Assembly: GCF_001640805.2 (NCBI RefSeq)
Contig: NC_066856.1
Span: 18,033,616 to 18,097,615 of the forward strand
Direction: 5' to 3'
Origin: Lates calcarifer
Taxonomy: Eukaryota; Chordata; Actinopteri; Centropomidae
Length of the DNA stretch: 64,000 nucleotides
Shown: positions 35,771-48,680 of the stretch, in pieces
How the letters are laid out: each line of letters begins with the position of its first letter
Position numbering within the stretch: the stretch's first letter is position 1
The notes under the pieces: generated by a model
What the model was told of the DNA's origin: nothing
Databases searched by the model: none
The model's input: the letters and a program-made list of their open reading frames with translations, nothing else
Translations under genes and position numbers: made by a program

Positions 35771-38374
35771 ATGCTACAATGGCTTAAGAAGATGTATGGT
35801 TCTACCAGAGTACTATACCATCAGGTGCAGTCATTAAGGGACACAACAGGATAGAATTTCTAATAATGAATGCAAGGACACGGACAAGAGGAAACCATTA
35901 ACACTGTGAAGAAGAATCTTATAATAAAGGTGAGACCAGTGTCATGTTGTTAATAGCTACAATTATCCATCAACGGGCAAATGAGCCATCAACATTTACT
36001 GCTAGCTCTCAATCACACAAATCAGCCCTGATTGCTGTGCACTGTGGAACAAGCTCCCTGCCACCTTTAGATCTGCTCTAATGCCAGGTACCATTTCTTT
36101 AATCCCCCTGTCTGCCATTTGCTCAGTCATTAACCATTGTTGTACCAGTCTCAACAACGGCTGGAAGTTGCATCACGTCCCTAACTACCACATCTGGAGA
36201 GAAGGCTTGGCACCAATCATGTTGAGGCATATAACAACCACACTAGGATAATAAAGATGTCTGACGGAAGATTATTGTGATATAAGATCTGATTCCAAAG
36301 ACTTGAAAAGGCAGCTTGAAGAAAATTACATAAAGAATATGTATTTTCTATTGATGTTGTCTAACTAGCAATTGAGCTAACATGCTACTAACATTAACTT
36401 TTACTACTGCATAATCTTATAAGTCATAAAATAGATACATTTTTTGAAGATATTAATAAATATGTTTTAAACCCACAAATCAAGACCAGAAATGTTTCAG
36501 AGGTTAAGAAGCATGTTCTTCTCAATATGGCACAGGTCTCCCTGTAATGAAAGCAGCAATAATTAGATTAGCTTTCTCACCACAGTAGGAGAGAAGATTT
36601 GTACTTACTGGCTAAAGGTCAAGCAAAAATCATCTGTGCTTCTTTGTCAAATAGGCTGTGCTAGAGGCTTAGTGATGTAGGGACTATTTGCAGGGCCAGT
36701 TGGGGAACTAACAGCTGCTGTAACTCACTAGAAAGCTGGGGACATGCTAGTGCTCATCTGTCGCAATAGCTCCCATAATCTTATCTTAGCTTTCTAATCT
36801 TATCTTTCTAATGTATCTCTCTCCTCTAGACAGGAGGTAAAATAAAAGTGGAACACAGCTAATAAGCTTCTATAGCTTCCTCTATTTTGGACTCTCTAGT
36901 TCTTCTCTCTCTATCAAGACTTGAGCTTTGTATTTGTCAGTGGTACAAATTTTATTCCATTGAAATTAATTGATTTTGCCACCAGGCCTTTAAGGTTGTG
37001 TGTTTACAAAAGTAGCTCTGCTTTTTGGAAATGAATGCTGTTAGCCAGTCAGTGGGTCAAACCATTACTGTTGTGCAGCCAAATGCAGCAAGAGATTCTG
37101 AAACAATTTGGCCAATAAGTTGCTTTTTAAAGATGGAAAACTCTGAAGACAGACTCAAGAATTTTCAGTGACAGTAAAGTGGCTTGTTTTGAGTTGTACT
37201 GGAAACTAAAGTAACAGATCATATAACTGAATCGATCTTTTAAATTAACTTCATACTGATAGGTGTTAATACAGCCGTATACAGTCACATCAGTTGTTTC
37301 TTTGAGCTAGAAAAGGAATATTTGGGGAATCAATTAATACTGCCCACAGCCAGGACCACCAATATGGCTACCAGAGGGGGCATTAAATGGCCTGAAGCCC
37401 TTTGTAAACACAGCCTAACCCTCTATGTTGCAGAGTAACTTTGGCATACTGTTCCTTTGGCCTTCCCCCAGGCAAACCAGCTTTGATTTGAATGGTTTAT
37501 TCAAAAATGAACTGTCAGACTGGAAAAGCTCTAATCATTACCTACATTATTTGTTTTACTGTTTGGATAACACTGCATTTCAGTGACAAACCCTATGCAC
37601 TTCCTAGCTTTGCATGAACATATAAACAGAACTGAAAGTCGTGGTTTCTTCAGTCAAATGTCAATAAAGATATAACATGTAAGAAAATAAGATAATGAAA
37701 CCACAACATACTGCAGATGTAAGAGCCCTGTTACTTATTGTATGGGCTCCTGTAAAGCCCAAGAGAAACCAGAGGTGGTGGTCTCCGTTTCATGGTGAAG
37801 CAGTTCGTGTCTCTCTTGCCAGAGTTTTTCATTTGTATTTGATATCAAAGTAGAGATCACTGGCTTGTTTATGAGCCCATGTTTGACATCAAAACATTCC
37901 TACAGGAATAAATCAACACTTTCTAGTTCATAATGATTATTTGAAGACCTGTACCTGCAGGTTTGATGTTCACTAGAACAAAGGTCGGTTGATCACCAAA
38001 ATGATTCATCCTGAGGTGGACATGAATGCATGTACCAAATGTGTAATTTGTGGTGCACAAAAATGAGACATTTCCAAAGACCAAATTGTTATATTAACTG
38101 ATGCTTATCTATGTTAGTGCCACTGTACTTTCCATACTAAAAAATATCCACTAACACCGAGAAACACCACATGTACTGTCATACTCATCTTTCCTCATCC
38201 TCTACTATATTCTCATATAGAGTGGTGACATACATCAGTGTTATGCAACTGATAAACAGGGCACATTAAACTCCCTGTCTTGTGTCTGGTTGTGAGAAAG
38301 ATAGGAAAATGACTGCATTACAACACATTCACAATGACTAAAATGACATTGTTTATTGTTAGGTAAAAGTAATA
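35771..38374. other. gene-free interval
   Basis: No gene is recognised. One frame near 36046 reads LWNKLPATFRSA, which recalls the 3' end of LINE reverse transcriptase genes, but no flanking similarity was found. The stretch 35990-36230 is otherwise a plausible conserved block. Confidence 0.35.
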
Positions 38375-38977
38375 GTGTCACCACATCTGCCTTCCATCAC
38401 CTGGAAAAATATCTCCAGACTGCGTCCCTCACTCTCAGACCCTGTGGCTGAGACCCTCATTCATGCCTTCATCACCTCCCAGTTGGACTACTGTAATGGA
38501 GTCCTGTTTGGGGTCCCCAAGAAAGCCCTCAACAGGCTCCAGTATATTCAAAACTCAGCTGCCAGGGTTCTAACCCGCACTAAGCATTGGCAGCACATCA
38601 CCCCCACCCCCACTCACCTACACTGGCTTTTGGTTAAGTACCACATCATCTACAAACTCCTCCTGCTTGTCTATAAATCGCTCCACAACCTCGCTCCACA
38701 GTACCTTTTGGACCTCCTCCACCTCCACTCCTCCTATCTATTCCCCGCACCAAAACACAATCCTTTGGGGATAGAGCCTTCAGTGTGGCACCCCCACCCT
38801 CTGGAACTCTCTCCCAATGGAGATTTGCCATGTTACATCTTTGGTCACTTTTAAGTCTGCTCTGAAAAGTCACTCATTCACCCAGGCTTTTGGCAGTTAG
38901 TCTTATTTTGTTTTGTTTGGACATTGCCTTTGTAAAGCGTCTTTGGGTCTTGTGAAAGGCACTATATAAATGTAAGA
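38375..38977 (+). mobile_element. L2-type LINE, 5'-truncated 3' end
   Basis: From 38375 a frame of 159 codons carries the C-terminal part of a LINE reverse transcriptase: WKNISRLRPSLS, then the block QLDYCNGVLFGVPKKALNRL, QNSAARVLTRT, and YKLLLLVYKSLHNLAPQYL. Near 38800 the reading shifts frame before the usual LWNSLP block, so the gene is broken. The 3' end reads GTAAAGCGTCTTTGGGTC then AAAGGCACTATATAAATGTA and runs into an ATT repeat, the hallmark 3' end of fish L2-clade elements. The upstream endonuclease and polymerase core are absent, as expected for 5'-truncated copies. Confidence 0.92.

Positions 38978-39020
<43 letters not shown>
38978..39020. repeat. (ATT)n tail of the L2 element
   Basis: About 14 ATT units directly follow the L2 3' end. 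L2-clade LINEs end in short simple repeats of this type instead of poly(A). Confidence 0.95.
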
Positions 39021-39022
<2 letters not shown>

Positions 39023-39284
39023 AACAGGACAGTCAGCTCTCTTCTAGTGATGTAAAGACATAATGGGTCCATGTCATGTACTTGACCCTCTGTACAGTCA
39101 CATAATTTTTCATTGTTCCCAAGCCTGGCTACACATTCACATCCCATCTCTACATTACTCCATATAGTACTGTATATCAGAGAAAATGTTCAAGATGCTA
39201 CCTTGGAACCATTCATGAAAATAGAAGATAGGTTATATGTATTTAAGGAACAATTTTACCTCAGTAATACATCACAGTCGCTCC

Positions 39285-39530
39285 ATTGTTCAGAGACTTC
39301 CACAGGCTTCCTGCATTTCACACAATCACCAACAAAGACATGCTCCTCACCTACAAGGCACTGCATGCCTCCACTCTGGACTGAATCTCAGAACTCATCT
39401 CTCACTGCCCCCCCCTCCTTTTCTCCCCTCGCTCTCTCCATCTCCATCCATCTATCTCTGGACCTTTGGATATTCCTAACACAAGGCTCTTTGCCTCCAC
39501 ACTACCTCCCACAGTCATAGCCACAAGCAA
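39285..39530 (+). mobile_element. second LINE fragment, heavily decayed
   Basis: One plus-strand frame from about 39287 reads LFRDFHRLPAFHTI, then MLLTYKALHAS, a stop, and ISELISHCPP. This follows the order of the L2-like C-terminal region (LHWLPV...LLLTYKALHGLAP.YISELI). It lies about 270 bases after the ATT tail and repeats a part already present in the first fragment, so it is a separate insertion. Later codons are scrambled by frameshifts. Confidence 0.55.
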
Positions 39531-39876
39531 TATTGGTTCTTGAAGACTCCCATTTTTTCAGAAGGGATTGACATATGATTGAATTGTTTGTGTCCACGCA
39601 TTGTTGTTTCAGCAGTATTAGTTATGTTATCTAGGTTCAATGCTAGCCGGAAGCTATGCAGAGTTTTTTTCCCCAACACTCAGTTCTACTTCAGATCTTT
39701 AGCTTGAAGGACAAAGTTGGTGTTATTCTATATTTTTATTATTGTCAAGAAAGCCAATGAAATCTCCAAAACTATCAGTGAGTCTCTCAGTACTTTTCCA
39801 ACTTACCCTACCTTACCCTAAGGCTGCTGGTTTCCCATGAATGTTTAAATCTTTACAAAAACATATCACAAACATA
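39531..39876. other. spacer between transposons
   Basis: Unique sequence; no gene. It ends with the TA (39875-39876) that is duplicated on the other side of the Tc1-like element. Confidence 0.5.
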
Positions 39877-40341
39877 CACCGATCAGCCACAACATAAAAA
39901 CCACCTACCTAATATTGTGTAGGTCCCCCTTGTGCTTCCAAAACAGCACTGACCTGTTGTGGCATGGATGCAGTACTTCTGAATGTGTCCTGTGGTGGAT
40001 CTGGCTTGTTTTGGTGCATCCCACAGATGCTCGATCAGATTGGGATCCGGGGAGTTTGGAGGCCAGGTCAATGCCTTCAGCTCATTGTGTTTGTCAAGCC
40101 ATTTCTGCGTAGTTTTGGCAGTATGGTGGGTGCACTGTCCTGCTGGGGGAGGCAGCTGCCATGTAGAGGGTGTGCTTGGTCTGCAGCAATGTTAGGTGTG
40201 TGGTATGTGTCACAATAAAAACAGAATGAATGCCAGGATGCCAGGCCCCAAGGTTTTCCCTGCCAAACATTGCATTGTTACAAAATGATCAATGCTATTG
40301 ACTTTACCTGCTAGTGGTTTTAATGTTGTGGCTGATCAGTA
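39877..40341 (-). mobile_element. internally deleted Tc1-like transposon
   Basis: Terminal inverted repeats are visible: the left end starts CACCGATCAGCCACAACAT (39877 on), and the right end closes with the near-complement ATGTTGTGGCTGATCAGTA (to 40341). A TA dinucleotide flanks each end (39875-39876, 40342-40343), the target duplication of Tc1/mariner insertion. On the minus strand the frame from 40071 down opens with the transposase C-terminal signature MTWPPNSPDPNLIEHLWDA, which holds the last acidic residue of the DDE triad. At 465 bases it is about a third of the usual length; the N-terminal domain and first two catalytic residues are missing. It cannot move on its own but keeps ends a related transposase might use. 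Confidence 0.92.
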
Positions 40342-40343
40342 TA

Positions 40344-41496
40344 TATTTTGCATTGTAAATCAAGATTTCCTTTTGGAAGAGCTGAACAACAACATGAGAT
40401 GTGAGACACAAAAGTGGTTCTCTATTGCAATACCCTCAGTCGACTGTAACAGTACAAGTTTGTTGTAAAGTTTCACCAGGATTCTCTGAATGTGGCAAAG
40501 AGAAAAGATAAGGAAGCTCAATGTTGTCCTCACTCTGTCATATCTGATGGATCTGTGGCTGTGTAGAAAGTTTTGCCCTAGTTTTGAAGTGAGGAGGTCC
40601 AGGGGTGAGGAGGAAAGGTTTGCCTCAGGCGCCTGCAGCTGTGTGATGGTCTGTTACTGGGAGTTTTTCCCAGCCCACCGGGACAAAAACAACTCTCTGG
40701 TCAGTCTCAATCTCTGACCTACCTGGATGGAAGAAATCTGTTCAAAACCTTATATTTTATGTTTGATATACACCAGATATATACCTGAAATCTCTCATTC
40801 CAAAATCCCTCCACATTTGATTGGTTTGTTCCTTGTTTTTATGTCTAGCAGACTAGCAATTAATATCTGTTGCTCTCCAGCATGACTCAGGGATGATATT
40901 TATTGGAAGATCGATGCTTGTTTTCTTCAGTATTGTTCCAATTTCCTTTTGAGTCACGGAGGTACTCAAACTGATATAGACAGGCATTAAACCTGTTGTC
41001 TTCGCACATTATTTTCTGGTAAAACGACAGCCTTGTGTGTTTTGGATGAGCATATGATAGTCTTCCCAAGGTCTGCTAAAAAAAAAATTTGTTTTTGACA
41101 CAGCAATTGCCTTGACACATGCTGTGTAAGGTTGGGATGTTATGCCAGGTTTCTTTTCAGAAGTGGTGTTACAGAGTTTGGATCCTTCTAGGACGGCATT
41201 TTTTGGGGGGATAGTAAAACTTCCTCACAATGGGCTTTGAAACACAATCTACCAAAAAAATATTACAGCTATTTTCTGTGAAACCACAGTTCAGAGCAAT
41301 GATGGCATTTTCTTGAGTTTTGTTTATTTTTCCAGTCACAAAAAAGATTAAAGGTTATCACAGTCATGACACTGGTCATGGCTAAGGAACATTCATAGTT
41401 TTTGAATTGCCATTGTTGTAAACACTTGTGAATGAGAAATGTAACAATCACACATCTCCATTACTGATCGTGAATACACACCATAACAAATCATTC
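40344..41496. other. gene-free interval
   Basis: Unique sequence; no gene recognised. Confidence 0.45.
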
Positions 41497-41533
41497 TTTT
41501 TCTTTCTTTCTTTCTTTCTTTCTTTCTTTTTTT
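41497..41533. repeat. (CTTT)n microsatellite
   Basis: About eight CTTT units ending in a T run. Confidence 0.95.
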
Positions 41534-44500
41534 AACTGCTCCCATGTGGAGAATTTATTTTTTTACTGAACATCCATTTAACTCTAGTGTGCAGTGTTTA
41601 AGGTAGCATTTAAGCGCTCTGTTTGTGTACCCTCAGAAACAGGTAGTGGGTGTAGTGACACACTTTCATTGAGCTGCACAACAGCGACACATTTTACCCA
41701 TTCACCCACCTTTAATATTTATAACATGAAATAACTGCATGTTGTACGTTTAACCAGTACATACACAGTTTATTCCTTTCATATTTCTTTTCAATGTCAT
41801 AATTTTCTCATATAAAAACAACCAGGGAGACAAGTTTCTTAGGAATCCATTAATAATGCATTATCACTCAGCAGGGAAATGTAATGTACCTTGACCATTT
41901 TTTAAAGCTTATTTAATTGTTAAATATTTAAGATGCATATCCTCCTAACATAAGGTTGTGTCACTGAACTGACACAGTGCCGTTGCTGTGACAGTGCTCA
42001 CTTTGCAGTCTGCTCTAGCATCTGCCAGCGTATTTGATGGCACATCAGAGGACACAGTAAACATTGATAGAAACATCTATCTTCCCGGCAACCTCTTTTT
42101 ATGGATTTATCCCCAGTTTAGATGCTACCTGTCATAAATATAAAAATACTGTGATCATTAGCAGCTGTGGCACATGTGAGGGCACCTTGTAAGAATTATG
42201 GCATGTTTTGTATTCTGATTGCTTTGTCCACTTCAGGAAAATAGTCCCCAATTGCTGAAATTAACTCCCACTCTGATTATAATGACACTGTAGCAATAGA
42301 TTAACAATATAAATACTCGAAACGCAATTACAAGAAGCCATTCCAACTGTTACTCTTCAATCATCAGTTGGCCCTCATGTCAACTGTGCAGTGATTATAG
42401 GTGAGATAAATAATATATAAACATCTTCACAGTGATATGCATCCATGTATTTTAATTTAGTCTGAATAGGTCTGCAGTTTATTAGGATCGTCCAAAAGAG
42501 GAGTCATGATTACAGAGTTTAACAATGAATAATATTACTGCATTTAATAGATACAAGGAAGTAGTTAATAGTTTTCACACAGTGGGAACATACAGTAAAA
42601 AACCCTAAATTAGAAGCTTTTAAAGTTAAATGTAAGGTTTTTAATACCTTCTAAGGGCCTTTTTTTCTTTTTTGGAGTAAAGATGATTTAAAAGTAATTT
42701 CAAAACCTGTAGTTATTCTTTTCTTCTGTAGCCTACTCTGGAAAAAGAACATGTCAGATTCTGGATGCCTGTGTAGTATTTAAATAAAACTGAGGCCATG
42801 AGTAAGGTAATCCTCAGCCTCAGTTGGCTTGCTTATTGTGAAATGGACACATCATTCAGCTTTTATTTAGTGTTTGTTTCTAACTTTGTGCTGACATTGC
42901 AGTCATATATAATATTCTCCTGTGGCCCCATTCAGCCATCTTTTCAAAAATACTTACAAACATGCACCAGTTAAGTCACTTCACGTTTTGCCTGACTGAA
43001 GTAAGAGTCCAAGTAATTGTGAGATCTAACTGCTCACTGTCCCTCCAGTGAATATTATAACTGTCTCCCTATCTTTTTATGGACAGCATGAGTCATGACA
43101 AATGTTGCACTGGAGTCCCAAAACATAAGAAAGCCAAGGATGAAGGATATGACTACCTCAGGATTTTAAGTGCAAACCACAAAAATCAAAGATGTATTAA
43201 TAGATGAAATCTTCTCACTCCAAAGGTCTTACAGTTAAACTTAGAACACACCCACATGCTGGTGCACAGTATGTGTTAATGTGTATATGTAAGGCTCAAG
43301 CACCCTAATGGACCAGACACCCCAAGGCTGTATGTGGGTGTGCGTACTGTACAGTGTCTGTGTATGAGGGAATATATGTATGTGTGTCTCTGTTAGCAGA
43401 AACTAAATGGGTTTTGCCTCCATTGGCCCACATCCGTGACTATAACAAAGCAGTTTGTCTTTTCCCGAGGGGTATTACTTACCACAGTGACATCAGGGAT
43501 AGACACCCGAGAGTATTCAGTGTTTATTGAGTGAACTGATGTGGTTACCAATTTCTGGGAATATTCTATTAAATATATGGTGTCTGAGATCTTGGGAATC
43601 ATAACTCAACTTAAAAACAGCACTTTATAGTCAGTGTTGTCTTGATAAAAAATAAAAAATCATCTCTCTGCCACTCTTAATAACACATTGTTTTAATCAG
43701 TAACACAACACTCTCTCTCTGAGGCATGCAGAGGCAGATCAATCCCTCACATATCTCCATACCCACACCCACAGACAGATATGAAATACACAGACACACA
43801 AAACCCCATACACACACAAATACAAGGATAAAGCATGATCTATGTAAGGGGTTTCTGCTTCAGTTGATTCAGGTCAAAGGGTTACCTGGCACTTGTGGGA
43901 AACTGTATTATTTTACATTTTAATATTGTCATAACTGCTTTGGTATGTACGTTGTGTGAGTCTGCTGACAGGTCATCCAGGAGACTAAGTGAAGGTTTAC
44001 CTTTAGATTTGTCATTTAAGATCAGCTATTATGCCCGCCTTCTTTAGAAATGCAACAACCAAGGTTACTTCAGCAAGCTCTTCGCTAAACCCAATCCATC
44101 TGTAATTTGGTTGGTTTTTGTTGTTGTTGTCCATCTCTGACATCTTTCTGCATCTCTGTCCTTTTCTGCGCCTCAGGGGAATGACAGTCCTCTTCACAAT
44201 CTCTACAAAGCTCGGCCACAAATAATAAGTATATACTGTAACTGAGCATTAGTGGAGCTCAACCAGTGGTAGCCTAAAAACTGGTTATTTCATTTATTCC
44301 AATGCATTGTTGTTTCTAATTTATTTTCAATTTACTATCAGACATAATTGAATACCAAATGTAAGACGTCAGTTAAGATCCTGCCACAGTGCCTGGTGTA
44401 TTGTTTTCTTTGCGTGTTGTAATGACAGTGTTTGTATTCAGATCCCCTGATGTGTCACTCTCGTCATATATGGTAATTCTTCAGGGTTTTGTTTGGCTGT

Positions 44501-46889
44501 CACATTGTATTGAGTGGCCATCTAAACGCCATCATGCCCTTCGATTTCTCTATTTGTCCAGTGTCTATCTGCTCATTTGTGTTTGCTCGTGCCGTTTTTA
44601 TAACACACCCACATTGTTACTATAGAATAGTTATTGATCTTTAAAGTGTTTGGTTCTGGCAGACTGCTTTACTGCTTCTGCACATTGTCTGAAAAAGCTG
44701 TATTATACAATTTTTAGAAATTGTGGGCAAAATTGTTGTTAAAATAACAGTCTCAAATTTCAGTGAAAGGTGAATAAATTATAGCACAGCAAAACTAAGG
44801 AGGTTCATTTTGAAAGAATAATCATATACAGTGCATCAGATCACTTAATGGTAATGCTTCACTGACAGGGTAATAGCAACAGTATCTGGGTTCTAATCCT
44901 ATTTTCTTACCTTGTTTTATTAGGGCTTGGATCAGCAGTACTACCTACCATTTTTGGGGAAGTGAATTTATTTCAGTAAATATAACAGAGCTTTAACCTC
45001 TCACATCCCCTTGTAAGGCTACCACTGTAGTTAGGTAATAGCAATAAACTGTGGGTTTAAATGCATTTAGACAAAAATAACATGAACAAATACTACCACT
45101 ACCACAATACAGGACAGGGATAGATAATGCATGTCAGAAAAAGACACAGTTTAAAATTATTATTTTCACATGCCAAACAAAAACAATGAGCTGAAGGCAG
45201 CAGAAAGCTGCAGATTACAATCTTGATTCTTAGTTGTACAAGCACAAGTCCAAGCTTTTACATTACGAAAGAATCATTTTAATTTTCTGTGTCAAAAACA
45301 TGCAACCCTGAAATTCTCTCATGAAACTACCACAGTGTTTGGTAAAGAACTTAAGAAGATTTAAAAAAAAAAATAAAAAAAAAACTACCAGAATACGAAA
45401 AGAAAACAATAAGGAGATGCAATTAATAATGAAAGGTAGGTGAGGAAAAAACTTTTATTCACTTGCAATGGCTCATTTCAAAACAAGCATCTCATCAGAG
45501 AATTAACTCACAACAAGCAGAGGCACAGCTATAAAAGCAAAGTGGCTGTTTCAGTTTCTTCTTCAAAGGTAGGCAGTAGTACGTCCACTCCTGTGAAGGT
45601 AAAGCAGTTTGGAAGGTCCATGACCTCCTCTGCACCACCTTGTAAAACTTAGCTTATATTTGATATTACATCATAATTTATTTCCTCATATTAAGTTATG
45701 TATTATGTATCATTTTATCTGCTTGCTTAAAAGGGTTCTGTATTTAAAAATGAAAGGCAGGGAAAAGAAGGAAACCATATAAAGAAGATTTGTGATAAAT
45801 GTCCTTAAAAGCACTATGGTCTTAGGTAGCACAAATCATAATAGCTAATAATTATCAGAGAAGCCTTGATCCTGTAATTCATGGACAGGAGAGACAGAGT
45901 ACTGCATATAAATGAAACAACCTTGTTTTTTTCTCTGTCTCAATATATCTGTCTGTGTCATGATTATTCCCATTCTACCAGGTTCACAATGTAATCTAGG
46001 GCAAAAGATAGGAGGCAGATGTACAGCATCGCGACCTTGATCTCTCACCCTAGAAAGCACCTCTAACACCCAATTGCATAAAATGTGTGAGTTATAAAAG
46101 CGATGAGTCCCGCAGCCCTTCTGGTAGATTTGGCTCATGAAAATGGACACACATCAGAGGTTTGGTCTGTCAGAAAACCAACCTACTCCATGAATCAGAC
46201 AAGGTGGTGGAAAAGGAGAGAATGGGAGAAAGAGAAGCAGGATGTAGATGATGATGTAAAAATGTATGATGAGGTGAGCATAAAACGGGGCAGAAAGAAC
46301 ACGCTGCTGTCATGGATCACAGGTGGGGGAAATGAAGTCGTAACACTGCCAGATTTGCCCATTACCATACAAGTGGTTCCACATATACTGGTTGAGAAAC
46401 TCCTCAGCCCAGTGCAGTGTATTGCTGTTGTCCTGCAAAAACCTTGTAACTCTACTCAGTTTGAATTTTATATTTAAATTTCAGAAAATGTCATGCCTCT
46501 CTGGGTCCTGAGATAAAAATGTGTCTCTTTCTGTATCAGACACCTATTCAAAATCTGTTGGATAAACTCAAAAATGCACGATTGTCAGGCTGATAGCAGG
46601 GCTTATTTTTCTTCGATGGATTTTGCTGCCTATCAGTAAAATGCAGAGAAAAATCTGCACAAACCCCAGACTCACCATTGTCTCTTTGGGTGTCAGATTT
46701 CACCAATTTATTTGGAGTAAAACAATAATACCTTGGTAACTTTAAATTATTGTAACTGACAAAAACATTACTGTTGCCAAGATGAATGTAAGAAACAAGC
46801 ACTGAGACAAAAATCACCCTCCTCTGTTTGCCTCTGTGTGTTGTGTTGTGTGTTCTATCAGACCCCACGAAATCAGATCTAAGAGGAAG
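41534..46889. other. gene-free interval
   Basis: Over 5 kb of unique AT-rich sequence with no gene recognised. It includes an A-rich tract at 45361-45384, TG-rich and CA-rich imperfect stretches near 43270-43390 and 43755-43830, and a short CT run near 43710. The 124-codon plus-strand frame at 46103-46477 and the 106-codon minus-strand frame at 46548-46868 show no domain. Possible conserved blocks exist around 41980-42130 but the signal is weak. Confidence 0.4.
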
Positions 46890-47090
46890 TCACATGCAAT
46901 GATGCCACTGTATCGATTTTAATTATCCCATTACTGAGCCTGGAGGTCTTATAAAAACAGATAAGCTAAAGACCTCCAACTAATTACATACGGAGCGGCA
47001 TCATGCATTTATTTTGCTGTTGATTAAAGTTGCTTCGATTTATGTTAAATAACAGTGTGATTCAAATGCAAAACATATTGACTTTGACAG
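46890..47090. promoter_or_regulatory. candidate conserved non-coding element
   Basis: A unique block with TTTAATTATCC, ACTAATTACATA and TGATTAAAG cores around a 10-bp-arm inverted repeat (46941-46978). It ends at a GA-rich low-complexity run (about 47090-47145). The motif density is enhancer-like; this is inference. Confidence 0.35.
46941..46978. repeat. perfect inverted repeat, 10-bp arms, 18-nt loop
   Basis: TGGAGGTCTT (46941-46950) pairs with AAGACCTCCA (46969-46978). The loop holds GATAAG, a GATA-type site. Confidence 0.85.
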
Positions 47091-47489
47091 AGAGGGAAGG
47101 GATGAGTGAGAGAGTGGGAGAGAGAGAGCTTCAAAGAGAGAGGATACATCCACATTGAGTTGGATACATTTGAAAACACATCTTTTTTCTTTCTGTTTTA
47201 GCCCTCTCTCCATGAGTGTTCAGACTGAAAATAGCACCGTGTTAGTTGGGGTGTGTTGCTTCAGGTAACTATATGATGATGAAATATTATTCAGGAAGGT
47301 CAGTTTGAGTTCTAGACTCATGATTTTTTAAGGCATATCAGATGCCCAAACACTGCAAAGCTACTTACAATAGTATGAGATAGAGGCTGATTGATTTTAT
47401 TTTACATGCATGTGTTTTACATGCATATTTGGTTGGCAGATGCAGTTCCTTGCTGGATGATGTTGCATTACACTGCAGCAACCTTTTCA
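47091..47489. other. GA-rich run and unique spacer
   Basis: A GA-rich purine tract occupies about 47094-47145. The rest is unique and gene-free. Confidence 0.5.
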
Positions 47490-47935
47490 TCATGTTAGCA
47501 GCGTGGCTCTGAGGATAGCCAGCTCAACCACTACTTTGTTCTATACTGAAAAATCTCCACACCTATTGGATGGATTGCCATTAAATACAGGCATGTGGTC
47601 CCTGTAAGATGAAGCCTATAGACTTTAGCCTGTACAATTTTTCCTCTAGTGCCACTCTTTTGGATTTTAGTGAACTGTCTTGACAACTATTGGATGGATT
47701 GCCATGAAATGTGGTACAGAGGATGAATCCTCATGACTTTGGGGATTCCCTGACTTCATTCAGCACCACCAGCAGGTCAAAGTTAACATATTTACCCAGT
47801 GAAACATCATCAACATCTGCTGGAAGTATAGGTACAAATGTCCATACAGACATTCATGATATCCAGCCGGTGTACCCTTATGACTTTTGTGATGCCCTGA
47901 CTTTTCCTTTGGTGCCACCATGACATTGACATTTG
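47490..47935 (+). repeat. dispersed percomorph repeat, copy 2, three internal units
   Basis: It is the same family as 12560-12990. CTATTGGATGGATTGCCAT occurs at 47563 and again at 47687, and a third diverged unit starts near 47814, giving a period of about 125 bases. Other family phrases are TTTTTCCTCTAGTGCCAC, GAGGATGAATCCTCATGAC and TTTTCCTTTGGTGCCACCA. No coding capacity is seen. The element thus looks like an array of related units dispersed as a block. Confidence 0.75.
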
Positions 47936-48189
47936 TGGTTTTTAGGTTGAAGGTTTAATTTGTAATACCACCTTTGCATGTTAGTGTAGATAGGAACAGC
48001 AGAGCTTCTTGTGAGCCACAGTGTCAGCTTGGACAATGGCAGAAAAGTCAAAACAACAACCCTCTCCACTTTACATTTAACACAGCTGTTGTCATTAACT
48101 TGTATTCATTTTCTTACATGATTTCTGCACAAAAACTACATTTTCATAAATAACATTTTCACATTTAGCTGGCTTCATGTGGACATAGT
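47936..48189. other. gene-free spacer
   Basis: Unique sequence; nothing assignable. Confidence 0.4.
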
Positions 48190-48680
48190 ATCAGATTGGC
48201 AAAGAGATGCAGGGCAAATGTAGAGAATAGAAAAGAGACAGAGAAGAAAAGAGAGGAAGAAAGACTGTGTGAGAAAGGGGGAAGAAATAGGAAGTAGCAG
48301 AGTGGAAAGGTGAGGGCGTAAAGCTTGAATGCTTCAGCACTATTGCCACCACAAACAGTGCTGACCTGGAAAGCTTCTGTGTGGTGGAAATCAGCTTTAA
48401 GAAACCCTTTTAGAGACCTCCTCAGGGGATTAATACTGTTTTGGTGTTTGGGGTCTCTCTGTCTCTCTCGCTCTCTTGCTCTGTTTGTGAGCATGTGTGT
48501 GTGTTTGTCCATCATGTGTGTGTGTGTCCCTGTACTACTGTATGTGTGCAATTGGTGTTGAAATGCCCGTGTGAAACAGATAAAGGGAGCATACAGCGGA
48601 GTGCAAGCCACTGCATGTGCATGTGTGTGGGAGAGAGTGGAACAGAAAGAGAGTCAGAGAGCAAGAGGAAAGGCTGATTG
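48190..48680. repeat. low-complexity GA, CT and GT runs
   Basis: A GA-rich purine stretch (about 48220-48300) is followed by a CT run (about 48450-48482), two GT runs (about 48494-48529) and a GA-rich end. The 148-codon minus-strand and 78-codon plus-strand frames across it are products of this simple sequence and are not called as genes. Confidence 0.8.

Noticed and set aside
36030..36230. Possible LINE scrap reading LWNKLPATFRSA
   Set aside because: Only one short motif fits; neither the upstream YKxL block nor a LINE 3' tail is present nearby.
46103..46477. 124-codon plus-strand frame
   Set aside because: No domain, no splice or promoter context, and minus-strand frames overlap it.
48165..48611. 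148-codon minus-strand frame
   Set aside because: Built mostly from GA, CT and GT simple sequence.
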